Shown: positions 28,201 to 38,110, numbered from the stretch's first letter. The stretch: 64,000 bases of DNA from Paenibacillus sp. EZ-K15 (GCF_002573715.1 NZ_PDHM01000008.1:23341-87340); one strand, 5' to 3'. Made by a program: numbers and translations. Notes: generated from the letters alone by a model not told the origin.

Positions 28201-28537
28201 CTTTAAGTGCGGGTTCAAAAAGGTCGGTTTTCAGCACCGAAGCTTATGCTTCCGACGTGCGTTTTTACAAAACGCTTAAGTTGGATGAAGCAAGGGACGT
28301 CAGGAGCGGAGCGTACGTTTGGTACGTGAGCACCAGAAGGCCCGGCTGAATTCAAGATTCGATGCTGAGTGGCTTCCTGATTCACTTCGTGTTAGATATA
28401 AAATTTATTCGTTATCAGCAGAGCTGATGAAATTCTATATCGCAAGAAAACCTACCTTTGAATCGCGGTCGCTCATCCTTGATTGGCCTCGATTGGTTTT
28501 CTTATCAAAAGAGAGCTTTTTGAACAACCTCTTTAAG
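28201..28537. mobile_element. MITE-like element with terminal inverted repeats inside the purine operon
   Basis: The 447-bp purF-purM spacer is largely one element. The left end CTTTAAGTGCGGGTTCAAAA is matched in inverted form by the right end CTTTTTGAACAACCTCTTTA (28516-28535). The arms share the core GTTCAAAAAG. The interior has small palindromes (CGAAGCTTATGCTTCCG, GTTTTTACAAAAC) and no believable gene. The size of about 337 bp and the lack of coding suggest a non-autonomous element or a structured repeat. Confidence 0.6.
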
Positions 28538-28611
28538 CTGATTATTGATTAAGCCCATAAATGATGTGTGAACGGATACTTTCGTCATAACGAAAAAGGA
28601 GTGTTGAGCGC

Positions 28612-29652
28612 GTGTCGGATACTTACAAACAAGCAGGCGTGGATATCGCTGCAGGCAACGAAGCGGTAGAGCGGATGAAAAAGCATGTCAAAACGACTTT
28701 CAGACCGGAAGTCATGACCGACCTCGGGGGTTTTGGCGCACTGTTCAAGCTGAATAAAGACCAATATGAAGAGCCGGTACTCGTCTCAGGCACGGATGGC
28801 GTCGGCACAAAGCTGAAGCTCGCATTCGCGATGGACCAACATGATACCATCGGCATTGATGCGGTAGCGATGTGCGTGAACGATATTGTGGTGCAAGGCG
28901 CAGAACCGCTCTTTTTTCTCGACTATTTAGCGTGTGATAAGGTCATTCCGGCCAAAATCGAGTCCATTGTCAAAGGGATCGCTGACGGATGCAATCAAGC
29001 AGGCTGTTCCCTGATCGGCGGAGAGACGGCGGAAATGCCAGGCATGTACAGCGAAGGCGAGTATGACATCGCGGGCTTTACCGTAGGTATTGTCGACAAA
29101 AGCAAAATGATCAACGGGTCGAATATCGCGGCAGGCGACACGGTGATTGGTCTAGCATCCAGCGGTGTGCACAGCAACGGCTTCTCGCTTGTCCGCAAGC
29201 TGCTTCTGGAGAACGCCGGCTACTCCCTTCAGCAAGAGCTTCCGGAACTGGGCGGACGTCTTGGGGACGTGCTGCTCGCACCGACGAAGATTTATGTGAA
29301 GCCGCTGCTCGGACTGTTGAAAGAGATCGAAGTAAAGGGCATGGCGCATATTACGGGCGGCGGATTCATCGAGAATATTCCGCGCATGCTGCCGGATGGC
29401 GTCAATGTCGACATCGAATACGGCTCTTGGCCGATTCTGCCAATCTTTAAGCTGATGCAGGAAAAAGGCAACATTTCGAACAAGGATATGTTTACGACAT
29501 TTAATATGGGGATCGGCATGGTGCTTGTCGTTAAGGAACAGGATGCAGACGGGGTGCTTCAATACCTCCGCTCCGCAGGCGAAGAGGCTTATGTGATCGG
29601 CCGCGTGACCGAAGGCGAGCGTCTCGTAACCTTCACGGGAGCTGAGGTGTAA
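28612..29652 (+). CDS. purM: AIR synthetase (phosphoribosylformylglycinamidine cyclo-ligase)
   Basis: Closes the imidazole ring using ATP. 346 residues starting at a GTG behind AAAAAGGAGTG. Recognisable: [12 protein letters not shown] at the N-terminus, [14 protein letters not shown] near 58-71 and [13 protein letters not shown] near 138-150, the latter two part of the PurM/PurL-type ATP site. The stop overlaps purN by one base, so translation is coupled. Confidence 0.96.
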   Translation: MSDTYKQAGVDIAAGNEAVERMKKHVKTTFRPEVMTDLGGFGALFKLNKDQYEEPVLVSGTDGVGTKLKLAFAMDQHDTIGIDAVAMCVNDIVVQGAEPLFFLDYLACDKVIPAKIESIVKGIADGCNQAGCSLIGGETAEMPGMYSEGEYDIAGFTVGIVDKSKMINGSNIAAGDTVIGLASSGVHSNGFSLVRKLLLENAGYSLQQELPELGGRLGDVLLAPTKIYVKPLLGLLKEIEVKGMAHITGGGFIENIPRMLPDGVNVDIEYGSWPILPIFKLMQEKGNISNKDMFTTFNMGIGMVLVVKEQDADGVLQYLRSAGEEAYVIGRVTEGERLVTFTGAEV

Positions 29653-30263
29653 TGAGATCGTTTCGGATTGCGGTTTTCGCTTCCGGCAGAGGCAGCAACT
29701 TTCAGGCTTTGGCAGACGCGCAGCTCAGGGGGGCTTTAGGCGGCGTAATCAGCATTCTGGTATGCGATAAGCCGCAGGCTCCCGTCGTGGAGCTGGCTCA
29801 AGCGGCGAATGTGGATGTATTCGCGTTTCAGCCGAAGGAATATGCCACGAAGGAAGATTACGAACGTGAAATTGCGGTAGAGCTTCAGCAGCGCGGTGTC
29901 GAATTAATTGTCCTTGCAGGATATATGCGGTTGTTGAGTCCGTCCTTTGTCGAGTTCTATAGCGGCCGGATTATTAACATTCATCCTTCGCTGCTGCCTG
30001 CTTTTCCTGGTAAAGACGCGATTGGCCAAGCGCTGGATTATGGTGTGAAGATGACCGGTGTCACGGTTCATTTCGTTGATGGCGGCATGGATACCGGACC
30101 GGTTATTGCTCAGAAAGCTGTAGAGATCAAGGAAGGCGATACGGCGGAATTGCTGGCACAGCGTATTCATGCGGTGGAGCAGAAGTTATACTCCGAAGTC
30201 GTTTCCTGGTTTGCTCAAGGGCGGATTTCACTGAACGGGCGGAATGTGACGATTACCGAATAA
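29652..30263 (+). CDS. purN: GAR transformylase (10-formyl-THF dependent)
   Basis: Transfers a formyl group to GAR in the third step. 203 residues. The N-terminal FASGRGSNFQAL is the phosphoribosyl-binding loop. Catalytic residues are Asn and His in INIHPSLLPAFPG near 110-122 and Asp in HFVDGGMDTGP near 142-152. The start shares its first base with the purM stop. A 150-bp spacer follows before purH. Confidence 0.95.
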   Translation: MRSFRIAVFASGRGSNFQALADAQLRGALGGVISILVCDKPQAPVVELAQAANVDVFAFQPKEYATKEDYEREIAVELQQRGVELIVLAGYMRLLSPSFVEFYSGRIINIHPSLLPAFPGKDAIGQALDYGVKMTGVTVHFVDGGMDTGPVIAQKAVEIKEGDTAELLAQRIHAVEQKLYSEVVSWFAQGRISLNGRNVTITE

Positions 30264-30415
30264 GCTTTTGTAATAAAAGCGGACAAGGCCTTACGGTGAA
30301 TCGACATGTTCGATATTTCTCGGGAAATAATTTGCAATTATGGATCTTCGACAGCATCTACGGAATCAAGACAGGCTTACTTAGTTGATTTTCATTCAAA
30401 ATAGGGGGTATGAAC

Positions 30416-31963
30416 GTGGGTATCAAAAGAGCTTTGGTCAGCGTTTCGGATAAAACCGGCATCGTGGAATTTTGCCGCGAGTTGTCTTCATTGGGTGTAG
30501 AGATCATTTCGACAGGAGGAACGAAGAACCTCCTTGCCAAAGAAGGAGTTCCTGTCATCGGCATTTCCGATGTGACCGGATTCCCGGAGATTCTGGACGG
30601 ACGCGTCAAAACCCTTCATCCAGCCGTACACAGCGGCCTGCTTGCCATTCGCGACAGCGAAGAGCATCAGCGTCAGATGCAGGAGCTGGGCCTCGATTAC
30701 ATCGATATGGTCGTGGTTAACCTGTACCCATTCCAGGAAACGATCGCGAAGCCGGATGTCGAGTATGAAGATGCAATCGAAAATATCGACATTGGCGGTC
30801 CAACGATGCTGCGTTCGGCTGCGAAAAACCATGCTTTTGTGAGTGTGGTTGTCGATGCGGCGGATTATGGCAGCGTGATTGAGGAAATTCGCGGCGGCGG
30901 CGACACGACGTTGGAAACCCGTAAACGTCTTGCAGCCAAGGTATTCCGTCATACGGCAGCCTACGATACGTTGATTTCCGACTATTTGTCGAATGTGACG
31001 GGCGATCCGCTTCCAGAGCGCTTTAGCGTGACCTACGAGAAAATTCAGGACCTTCGTTACGGCGAGAATCCGCATCAAAAAGCGGCATTTTACCGTAAAC
31101 CGCTGGCACCTGAGGGTACCTTGACGACAGCCGAGCAGCTGCACGGCAAAGAGCTCTCCTATAACAATATCAATGACGCGAATGCAGCCTTGCAGATTGT
31201 GAAGGAATTCGACGAGCCGACTGTGGTGGCCGTGAAGCATATGAACCCTTGCGGCGTTGGCATCGGGACAAATGTACTGGAAGCTTATCAAAAGGCTTAT
31301 AACGCCGATCCGACATCCATCTTTGGCGGCATCGTGGCAGCGAACCGGACGATTGATGCTCCGACTGCAGATCTGCTGAAGGATATCTTCCTTGAAATTA
31401 TTCTGGCACCGGACTTCACGCCGGAGGCACTGGAGATTTTGACGAAGAAGAAGAACATCCGTCTTCTGAAGATGGGCGAGTTCGGCTCGGCCAAGGAGCG
31501 CCAAAGCACGCTTGCCGTGACAACCATCGAAGGCGGCATGATCGTGCAGGAAAGCGATGTGCATTCCCTGGATGCCGCTGACCTGCAAGTTGCAACAGAT
31601 CGCAAACCAACGGAAGAGGAACTGAAGCAGCTGCTCTTTGGCTGGAAGGTTGTAAAGCACGTGAAATCCAATGCAATCGTATTGGCGGCAGACGACATGA
31701 CCGTTGGCGTTGGCGCAGGCCAGATGAACCGTGTCGGCTCGGCGCGCATTGCGGTGGAACAGGCAGGAGAGAAAGCCAAGGGGGCCGTTCTCGCTTCCGA
31801 CGCGTTCTTCCCGATGGGAGATACCGTGGAGCTTGCAGCGAAAGCCGGCATTACCGCCATCATTCAGCCGGGCGGCTCCATTAAGGATGAGGAATCCATC
31901 AAGGCTGCCAACGAATATGGGATCGCCATGGTCTTTACCGGCGTGAGACATTTTAAGCACTAA
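30416..31963 (+). CDS. purH: AICAR transformylase / IMP cyclohydrolase
   Basis: Bifunctional enzyme for the last two steps to IMP. 515 residues from the GTG at 30416; the ATG at 30410 is only one base from the GGGGG of the ribosome binding site and the GTG is spaced correctly. The N-terminal cyclohydrolase domain ([27 protein letters not shown]) covers about 1-200. The transformylase domain contains the Lys-His pair in [11 protein letters not shown] and ends TGVRHFKH. Confidence 0.95.
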   Translation: MGIKRALVSVSDKTGIVEFCRELSSLGVEIISTGGTKNLLAKEGVPVIGISDVTGFPEILDGRVKTLHPAVHSGLLAIRDSEEHQRQMQELGLDYIDMVVVNLYPFQETIAKPDVEYEDAIENIDIGGPTMLRSAAKNHAFVSVVVDAADYGSVIEEIRGGGDTTLETRKRLAAKVFRHTAAYDTLISDYLSNVTGDPLPERFSVTYEKIQDLRYGENPHQKAAFYRKPLAPEGTLTTAEQLHGKELSYNNINDANAALQIVKEFDEPTVVAVKHMNPCGVGIGTNVLEAYQKAYNADPTSIFGGIVAANRTIDAPTADLLKDIFLEIILAPDFTPEALEILTKKKNIRLLKMGEFGSAKERQSTLAVTTIEGGMIVQESDVHSLDAADLQVATDRKPTEEELKQLLFGWKVVKHVKSNAIVLAADDMTVGVGAGQMNRVGSARIAVEQAGEKAKGAVLASDAFFPMGDTVELAAKAGITAIIQPGGSIKDEESIKAANEYGIAMVFTGVRHFKH

Positions 31964-32181
31964 TTCATAAGCCTAAAAAGGTAGCTTCGCTGCATCCGTC
32001 AGGCTGCAGCTGAAGGATCACCTTTCATTCAGCAGCATATAGAGGCGACGCCGCTCTTTCGAGCGCGCCGCCTTTAAGTTTAAGGGGACCAGAAGGTGAA
32101 GATGACCTCACGCTTCGCCCTGTAAATCATTCATGTTATGAAATTCTATCAGCAAATTGAAAAGAAGCGGGAGGGAAACCC
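31964..32181. other. purH-purD spacer with two strong hairpins
   Basis: The first hairpin, about 31979-32024, pairs AGGTAGCTTC..GCTGCA with TGCAGCTGAAGGATCACCT. The second, at 32043-32076, pairs GGCG.CG.CGCTC with GAGCG.CG.CGCC around TTTC and is followed by only three T. Either could act as a weak terminator or an RNA-stability element before the last gene. Confidence 0.5.
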
Positions 32182-33450
32182 ATGGATATTTTGGTTATCG
32201 GAGGCGGCGGAAGAGAGCATGCCATCGTATGGGCACTGGCGAAGAGCCCGAAAGCGGATAAGATCTACTGTGCACCCGGCAATGCTGGCATCGGACAGCT
32301 GGCAGAGTGCGTGCCGATTGCGGTATCGGAGTTTGATAAGCTGGCGGCATTCGCTGTGGAGAAGCAAGTAGGTCTCATTGTCGTCGGTCCAGATGATCCG
32401 CTGGCTGATGGCATCGTAGATGCTTTTGACGCTACAGGCATCCCGGTATTCGGTCCGCGTAAAAATGCAGCCGAAATTGAGGGCAGCAAAACCTTCATGA
32501 AGGATTTGCTCCATAAATACGGTATTCCGACGGCTGCTTACGCGAAGTTCAACAATTATGAGGAGGCGCTTGCTTACTTGCGTGAGCAAGGCGCTCCGAT
32601 CGTCGTGAAAGCGGACGGGCTCGCAGCCGGCAAAGGCGTTACCGTTGCGCGGACGATCGAGGAAGCCGAGCAGGCGCTCAGCGACATTATGCAATCGAAG
32701 GTGTTTGGCGATGCCGGAAGCCGGGTGGTCATCGAGGAGTTCCTGGAAGGCCAGGAAATGTCGATCCTGGCCTTTGTGGATGGTGAAACCGTGAAACCGA
32801 TGTCGGCGGCACAGGATCATAAACCAGCTTATGATGGAGATCAGGGACCGAATACGGGTGGAATGGGAACGTATTCACCATTGCCTCATATTCAGCCAAC
32901 CATCATTGAAGAGGCGATTGAGACGATCATCAAGCCTACGGCAAAAGCGATGGTAGCCGAAGGGCGTCCGTTCCGGGGCGTTCTGTTTGCCGGATTGATG
33001 ATTACGCCGGACGGTAAACCGAAAACCATCGAATTCAACGCCAGATTTGGCGACCCGGAAACGCAGGTTGTATTGCCGCGTCTGAAGACCGATCTGCTTG
33101 ACGTCTTCCTTGCTGCCGTAAATGGAAACCTGGCTGATCTTGAGCTGGAGTGGAGTGACGAAGCAGCCGTATGCGTCATCCTGGCTTCTGGAGGCTATCC
33201 TGCATCGTATCCGAAAGGAATTGCGATCAATGGGCTGGACAACGAGCAGGACGGGACGATTGTATTTCATGCGGGCACTTCTCGCGATGCTGACGGAACG
33301 TGGAGAACGAGTGGGGGACGTGTCCTAGGCGTTGTCGGTTTAGGAACTGATATCGCTTCAGCACGTGCAAAAGCCTATGAACGGGCAGAAGCGATTGCAT
33401 TTGAAGGTAAGCAAAACCGGACGGATATTGCGCTGAAGGCGCTTGTTTAG
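32182..33450 (+). CDS. purD: GAR synthetase (phosphoribosylamine-glycine ligase)
   Basis: ATP-grasp ligase joining glycine to phosphoribosylamine, the second step. 422 residues. The N-terminal VIGGGGREHAIVWAL is the family signature, with the ATP-grasp lysine in VVKADGLAAGKGV near 140-152, DHKPAYDGDQGPNTGGMG near 213-230 and metal ligands in EFNARFGDPETQV near 285-297. The start follows GCGGGAGGG. It is the last operon gene, before a strong terminator. Confidence 0.96.
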   Translation: MDILVIGGGGREHAIVWALAKSPKADKIYCAPGNAGIGQLAECVPIAVSEFDKLAAFAVEKQVGLIVVGPDDPLADGIVDAFDATGIPVFGPRKNAAEIEGSKTFMKDLLHKYGIPTAAYAKFNNYEEALAYLREQGAPIVVKADGLAAGKGVTVARTIEEAEQALSDIMQSKVFGDAGSRVVIEEFLEGQEMSILAFVDGETVKPMSAAQDHKPAYDGDQGPNTGGMGTYSPLPHIQPTIIEEAIETIIKPTAKAMVAEGRPFRGVLFAGLMITPDGKPKTIEFNARFGDPETQVVLPRLKTDLLDVFLAAVNGNLADLELEWSDEAAVCVILASGGYPASYPKGIAINGLDNEQDGTIVFHAGTSRDADGTWRTSGGRVLGVVGLGTDIASARAKAYERAEAIAFEGKQNRTDIALKALV

Positions 33451-33480
33451 CGTCATTTTCTGGCTAATAAAATATACTTG

Positions 33481-33520
33481 AAAACAAAAGGAGTCTTCGT
33501 CGAGAAGACTCCTTTTGTTT
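33481..33520 (+). terminator. Terminator of the purine operon
   Basis: AAACAAAAGGAGTCTT pairs with AAGACTCCTTTTGTTT around CGTCGAG; the A/T ends serve as tail in both directions. Confidence 0.9.
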
Positions 33521-33650
33521 GTAATCATAATCAGATTCACGAGCCCAACGTCTGTCCGACTTCTTGTATTATTCATCTGTGCCGTGAGAGGAGCAGATAA
33601 CCGTCTCTGCATAATGATGCCTTGTATTAATTTATACTTTGTTCAGTTTC

Positions 33651-33668
33651 TGTTTACCTAATGTTAAC
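33651..33668 (+). promoter_or_regulatory. Direct-repeat operator upstream of the second response regulator
   Basis: TGTTTAC-CTAA-TGTTAAC, two half-sites with 11-bp period. The same layout recurs at 35628-35645 before the ABC genes. The remaining spacer 33521-33813 is AT-rich with nothing else I can name. Confidence 0.55.
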
Positions 33669-33813
33669 TTTGCATCGATAGGATGATTAAGAAAGGATAA
33701 AGTCGATCCATTTCCAGCACCTCTTAGGAGATAATCTGAGCTTTTGGGAGATGACTCTGTTATATAATAAAATCAGCTGTTTGTTAAAATATGAAATAAT
33801 GGAGAAAAGTGCT

Positions 33814-34530
33814 ATGGATATCATTTCTGTTCTGCTTGTAGATGATGAACAAGGATTATGCGATATGTTGACCACCGTTTTGAAGAAAGAAGGTTTTTGG
33901 CATATCCGAAGTGTAGCCACTGGGCGGGAAGCGGTGCGAATGCTAACAGATTTTGATCCGGACGTGATCATACTGGATGTCATGCTTCCGGATGAAGACG
34001 GGTTCGAGGTGTGCCGAAAAATTCGCAAGATTTCTGAAACGCCAATTCTTTTTTTAACCGCAAGGGATGCTGACTTGGACAAGCTCATGGGGTTTGGGAT
34101 TGGGGGGGACGATTATATCACAAAACCATTCAATCCATTGGAAGTTGTTGCCCGCATTAAAGCTCGCGTGAAATATAAAGTACAGCGGGAAAAATTGGCC
34201 CTGTCACGGTTAACCGAACTGGATTTTGGTTACTTTCGGGTAGACCTCGCAGCGGGGGAGTTGATCGTAAATGGAAACCACGTGGAGTGCCCGGCACGCG
34301 AATGGGAGCTGCTTGTATTCCTATGCCGAAACCCAAATCGTATTTTTAGTACACGCCAATTATACGAATCAGTTTGGAACGAGTCATACCTTGGGGATGA
34401 GAAGACGGTTGTAATCCATATTTTCAGATTGCGAAAAAGGATGGAGCCCGACCCTGGAAATCCCCGGTTTCTTGTTAATGTAAGAGGACTTGGCTACAAA
34501 ATGTTGGCTCCAAGGAAGGAGCAGCAATGA
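33814..34530 (+). CDS. OmpR-family response regulator of a peptide-resistance module
   Basis: 238 residues from the ATG at 33814 behind ATGGAGAA; in-frame ATGs at 33751 and 33799 have no good ribosome binding site. The receiver domain has LLVDDEQG and the phospho-acceptor Asp in VIILDVMLPDEDGF, with the conserved Lys in YITKPFNPLE. The winged helix ends FLVNVRGLGYKML. It overlaps the kinase start by 4 bp. The downstream LanFEG/Cpr-like ABC genes and the shared direct repeats suggest control of that transporter, as in CprRK or NsrRK-type systems. Confidence 0.85.
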   Translation: MDIISVLLVDDEQGLCDMLTTVLKKEGFWHIRSVATGREAVRMLTDFDPDVIILDVMLPDEDGFEVCRKIRKISETPILFLTARDADLDKLMGFGIGGDDYITKPFNPLEVVARIKARVKYKVQREKLALSRLTELDFGYFRVDLAAGELIVNGNHVECPAREWELLVFLCRNPNRIFSTRQLYESVWNESYLGDEKTVVIHIFRLRKRMEPDPGNPRFLVNVRGLGYKMLAPRKEQQ

Positions 34531-35606
34531 ATCCAATGGTCAAAATGGCTTTTCGCTTTATGAAGTTAACCATCCTTTGGGTGATGACTTTTGTCTTCAT
34601 ATTTATTATATGCGCAGTTATATTTATATATCTTCAGGAGTGGTTGAATCCCCGGGGCACGATATCCATGAAGAGTTTTTTAGCTGTTACAGGATTCCTA
34701 CTAACGGTCATTTTTATTATTGCTTACGGTTGGTGCGTGGGCAAACCGCTCACTTATTTAATCCGTTGGATCAACAGGTTATCCAAGGGGAATTATAGCC
34801 AGCCGCGGGAACATTTCCGTCAGCCGAACGAAGTCTCCGATGCCTCATTACACCATAACCAGTGTCGTTATCCGTATGTCTTATATAAAGAATTATTTGA
34901 TCAAATGACGCAATTATCGAATCAACTGCTGCAAAGCGAAACCGATCGATTACATATGGAGGTTAAGAAGCAAGAGTGGATTGCGTCGATCAGCCATGAT
35001 CTCAAGACGCCGTTGTCGTACATCGAAGGCTATGCTCATATGCTCTCAGCTACCGATTATGATTGGACCGATGAAGAGAAACAGAATTTTAGCAGGCAGA
35101 TCAGCGGCAAGACCATGGAAATGAAGCAGTTAATCCATGACTTAAATCAAACAGGCCGGTGGTCAGTCGAACAGTTCCCGATGAATAGAAAATTTGATGA
35201 TGTAGTGAATTTTCTGCGCGATATGATAATAGATATCGCTAACCACCCGTTAGCCGAGCAAACTTCGTTTATGTTTAATACGGAAGAGAGCGGGTTCATG
35301 ATGGAATTTGATAGCAGGCTGTTGGGCCGAGCTCTTCAAAATGTAATCATGAACGCGGTTATCCATAATCCGCCCGGCACCCAGGTCCAATGCGATATCT
35401 CTGTAAAGGAGAACCATTGTTTCATTGTGATCGAGGATGATGGAAACGGGATCGAGGATACGATATTAAGACAGGTTTTAGAACAAACGGGTAAAGGAAT
35501 AGCTATAGCGAATGCCTTTGTTGAAGCTCATTCAGGCGACATGAGCATTCTACCGGGGGATTGCAAGGGCACCCGGGTTGAATTTGTATTGCCAATCAGC
35601 CCCTAA
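34527..35606 (+). CDS. Membrane sensor histidine kinase (LanK/CprK-like)
   Basis: 359 residues with two membrane helices (about 11-36 and 51-72) separated by only about 15 residues. There is thus almost no extracellular sensor, as in kinases that read transporter or membrane state. A HAMP-like linker follows. The phospho-acceptor His is in SISHDLKTPLSYIEGY near 151-166. The catalytic domain contains LGRALQNVIMNAVIHN, IEDDGNGI and a shortened GKGIAIANAFVEAHSG instead of the usual G-x-GL. The start overlaps the regulator stop (ATGA). Confidence 0.85.
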   Translation: MNPMVKMAFRFMKLTILWVMTFVFIFIICAVIFIYLQEWLNPRGTISMKSFLAVTGFLLTVIFIIAYGWCVGKPLTYLIRWINRLSKGNYSQPREHFRQPNEVSDASLHHNQCRYPYVLYKELFDQMTQLSNQLLQSETDRLHMEVKKQEWIASISHDLKTPLSYIEGYAHMLSATDYDWTDEEKQNFSRQISGKTMEMKQLIHDLNQTGRWSVEQFPMNRKFDDVVNFLRDMIIDIANHPLAEQTSFMFNTEESGFMMEFDSRLLGRALQNVIMNAVIHNPPGTQVQCDISVKENHCFIVIEDDGNGIEDTILRQVLEQTGKGIAIANAFVEAHSGDMSILPGDCKGTRVEFVLPISP

Positions 35607-35627
35607 ATTATCCTGGCGTTCATTTCA

Positions 35628-35645
35628 TGTTTACCTCCTGTTTAT
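35628..35645 (+). promoter_or_regulatory. Direct-repeat operator upstream of the ABC genes
   Basis: TGTTTAC-CTCC-TGTTTAT, the same half-site and 11-bp spacing as at 33651. Both copies precede transcription units of one module, as expected for binding by the module's own OmpR-type regulator. Confidence 0.55.
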
Positions 35646-35697
35646 TCCCCATTGCTAAACTTTAAATGTAAGTTACGCCAAGCAGGAGGAATAAGAG

Positions 35698-36618
35698 ATG
35701 AACGAATATGCTATCGATACACATCAACTGACCCGACGATTCGGGCAGCGGGAAACAGTAAAGCAGATTAATTTGAAGGTTCCCAAGCGGGAGGTCTATG
35801 GATTTTTGGGGCCGAATGGAGCCGGTAAGACAACAACGATTCGGATGCTCCTCGGGCTAATCCGCTCGTCATCCGGGGAGATTCGTATACTTGGCAAGGA
35901 TCTGAAGAAGAACCGAATGGACATTCTGAAAGATGTGGGTTCTCTCGTAGAATCTCCTTCTTACTATGCTCATCTTTCAGGTTACAATAATTTGAAAATC
36001 ATGGCGCTAATCCACGGTATACAAGAATCCAGGATTCAGGAGGTTCTGGAATGGGTGAGGCTTAATCATGCAGCTCATCAGTCGGTCAGGAGTTATTCAC
36101 TTGGTATGAAACAGCGGCTCGGGATCGCAATGGCACTTATTACGAATCCCAAATTATTGATTCTGGATGAGCCGACGAACGGACTTGATCCATCGGGAAT
36201 TCAGGAAATTCGAGAGCTGATTAAAAGACTTCCTCGTGATTTTGATATAACGGTTTTGCTCTCAAGCCATTTATTGAGCGAAATTGAGCAGGTTGCAACC
36301 TGGGTGGGAATTATTAACCAGGGGGAGATGATTTTTCAAGGACCGCTTCAGGAATTAACCGACCGAAGTAAGCCTTATGTATGGATTGAGATGGATCGGC
36401 TTGTGGAAGCAGCAGCTGCTCTGAACGATCATGGATGGGATGCGGAACCTGAGATTACAACGGGTCAGATCAGAACTTCCATGATCACCAGGCCGCAATC
36501 GGCGGAATTGATTCGCTTTCTTGTGAATCGGCAATATGATGTATACCGAGTAACGGAGAAGAAGAAGACCCTGGAGGAAATCTTTCTGGAATTGACCGGT
36601 CAGGAGAACAGCTTATGA
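35698..36618 (+). CDS. ABC transporter ATP-binding protein (LanF/BcrA/CprA-like)
   Basis: 306-residue ATPase. Walker A GPNGAGKTT is near 39-47, the signature YSLGMKQRLG near 137-146, Walker B LLILDEPTNGLDP near 154-166 and the H-loop in LLSSHLLSEIEQ. A C-terminal extension of about 90 residues is typical for lantibiotic-immunity and bacitracin exporters. The start follows AGGAGGAATAAG. The 3' end overlaps the first permease (ATGATG), so the three ABC genes form one unit. No lantibiotic structural or modification genes are nearby, so this is a resistance rather than self-immunity system. Confidence 0.87.
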   Translation: MNEYAIDTHQLTRRFGQRETVKQINLKVPKREVYGFLGPNGAGKTTTIRMLLGLIRSSSGEIRILGKDLKKNRMDILKDVGSLVESPSYYAHLSGYNNLKIMALIHGIQESRIQEVLEWVRLNHAAHQSVRSYSLGMKQRLGIAMALITNPKLLILDEPTNGLDPSGIQEIRELIKRLPRDFDITVLLSSHLLSEIEQVATWVGIINQGEMIFQGPLQELTDRSKPYVWIEMDRLVEAAAALNDHGWDAEPEITTGQIRTSMITRPQSAELIRFLVNRQYDVYRVTEKKKTLEEIFLELTGQENSL

Positions 36619-37322
36619 TGCTGGAACTGATGCGTGCAGAGGGATTAAAGCTGAAGCGATTATGCCGGTGGATGCCTCTCATTCAAGGCATTATTTTGAT
36701 CAGTATGACGGCTCTTGAGTGGTATCTTTATTTTCGTCAAGGTCCCGGGGGGATCTACGCTGGCTTTGCCGTCATGTATATGTTTTTATCTTTCATTTTT
36801 TTATTGGGAATTACGCTCCTAGCCAGCATTATGGCCGGTACCGAGCACGAAACAAAGGCATGGAAGCAGCTTCTCGCGATGCCTGTTCCTAAAGGCTCTG
36901 TATTCCTGGCAAAATTGGCGTGGATATTTATTTTGCAGTTATGTACCGTAATCATTACTATTGCTGGCATGTGCATGATCTGGGTTCTATACTCGGATGA
37001 ACCGATACCATGGGGAATTATGATATTGCAGCCTCTATTCGCATGTTTGTCGACACTGCCGATGATGGCCATTCAGCTCTGGTTGTCTACTGTATTTTCC
37101 AACCAGGCATTACCGCTGGCTATAGGGATATTTGGATCTATCTCCAGCTTGTTTTTGGCTCGAAGCCATTCTTTTGTGATTCAGATCCTTCCCTGGTCGT
37201 ATCCGTCATTATCCAGTCCGCTTATCCCTGGTCATATGCAGTGGATTGGAATCTCACTTGGAATAGGGGGAATGCTGTCAGTTCTGGGAGCTCTCCTGTT
37301 TGCCAGGCGAGAATTTGAATAG
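36615..37322 (+). CDS. ABC transporter permease (LanE-like)
   Basis: 235 residues with six hydrophobic segments. It begins MMLELMRAEGLKLKR, the amphipathic start seen in lantibiotic-protection permeases (MutE/EpiE/SpaE and CprB types). Hydrophobic segments lie near 19-33, 49-75, 99-125, 133-155, 160-180 and 205-225. It is paired with a second permease 14 bp downstream; such transporters are heterodimers with one ATPase pair. Confidence 0.8.
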   Translation: MMLELMRAEGLKLKRLCRWMPLIQGIILISMTALEWYLYFRQGPGGIYAGFAVMYMFLSFIFLLGITLLASIMAGTEHETKAWKQLLAMPVPKGSVFLAKLAWIFILQLCTVIITIAGMCMIWVLYSDEPIPWGIMILQPLFACLSTLPMMAIQLWLSTVFSNQALPLAIGIFGSISSLFLARSHSFVIQILPWSYPSLSSPLIPGHMQWIGISLGIGGMLSVLGALLFARREFE

Positions 37323-37336
37323 GGGGTTGCCGGATC

Positions 37337-38071
37337 ATGAGAATGCTGTTACGTGCTGAAGGAATGAAACTTCAATGGAGAATTATATTTTTACTCATTG
37401 TATTGGATACGCTGATCAACTCAGCGATGGGGGCGATGCAGCTTCAGAGTTTAAGCGACTTTTTTCCGCCTAGCTGGTCTACGCTCTATATACACAGCGT
37501 CAATCTTCATTCTATGTTTTTCTATCCGCTGTATAGCGGGATTGTAGCCTCCTTATTGTGTTTATATGAGCATAAAGATGGAGGCTGGAAGATCACGATG
37601 AGTTTGCCGGTCCCCCGTTATAAGATCTTTTACGCGAAATATATTTTGTTGGTCGGGATTCTGGCGTTGGTGCAGATCGTATTTTTGCTCGGCTATCTTG
37701 GAACTGGTTATCTTGTCAAGGCTCCCGAAAGGATTCCGTGGGAGACATTACTGTATTCAGTCATTGGGGGATGGATAGGAGTTTTACCACTCGCTGCTTT
37801 ACAACTTATGGTTTCGATAAGAGTGCGTAATTTCGGAGCCTCGCTGGCCATGTCCATAGGTTACGTGGTACCGAATATCGTGCTGACAGGTTTTCATTCT
37901 GCGATCGGGGCTTGGCTTCCGTTTACCATTCCCTACTATGTTATGATGCCACAGGCAGCGATTTACGCGCCAAGAGTTGAACCTTATAGCTTGTGGTCAA
38001 TTGTGTTAATTACAGGAATGGTGTATTTGTTGATAGGGCAGAGATTTGTTGAAAAAAGAGATTGGTTGTAG
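37337..38071 (+). CDS. ABC transporter permease (LanG-like)
   Basis: 244 residues, six hydrophobic segments, with an N-terminus (MRMLLRAEGMKLQWR) homologous to the previous permease. It is preceded by AGGGGGTTGCCGG. With the ATPase and LanE-like subunit it completes a LanFEG/CprABC-type exporter that removes antimicrobial peptides from the membrane. A terminator follows after 39 bp. Confidence 0.8.
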   Translation: MRMLLRAEGMKLQWRIIFLLIVLDTLINSAMGAMQLQSLSDFFPPSWSTLYIHSVNLHSMFFYPLYSGIVASLLCLYEHKDGGWKITMSLPVPRYKIFYAKYILLVGILALVQIVFLLGYLGTGYLVKAPERIPWETLLYSVIGGWIGVLPLAALQLMVSIRVRNFGASLAMSIGYVVPNIVLTGFHSAIGAWLPFTIPYYVMMPQAAIYAPRVEPYSLWSIVLITGMVYLLIGQRFVEKRDWL

Positions 38072-38110
38072 CCCATTCGCTAACATATAGCTGTAAATAG
38101 GTTTTCTTTG

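Noticed and set aside
28319..28552. 77-codon frame in the purF-purM spacer
   Set aside because: It lies within the TIR-flanked element and lacks a ribosome binding site; no recognisable protein.
30488..31960. 490-codon open frame on the strand opposite purH
   Set aside because: It mirrors the purH reading frame, has no ribosome binding site, and its product is rich in His, Arg and Cys as expected for a codon-bias shadow.
35698..38071. Lantibiotic biosynthesis cluster
   Set aside because: Only exporter and sensor genes are present; no precursor peptide, LanM/LanBC or protease gene was found nearby.
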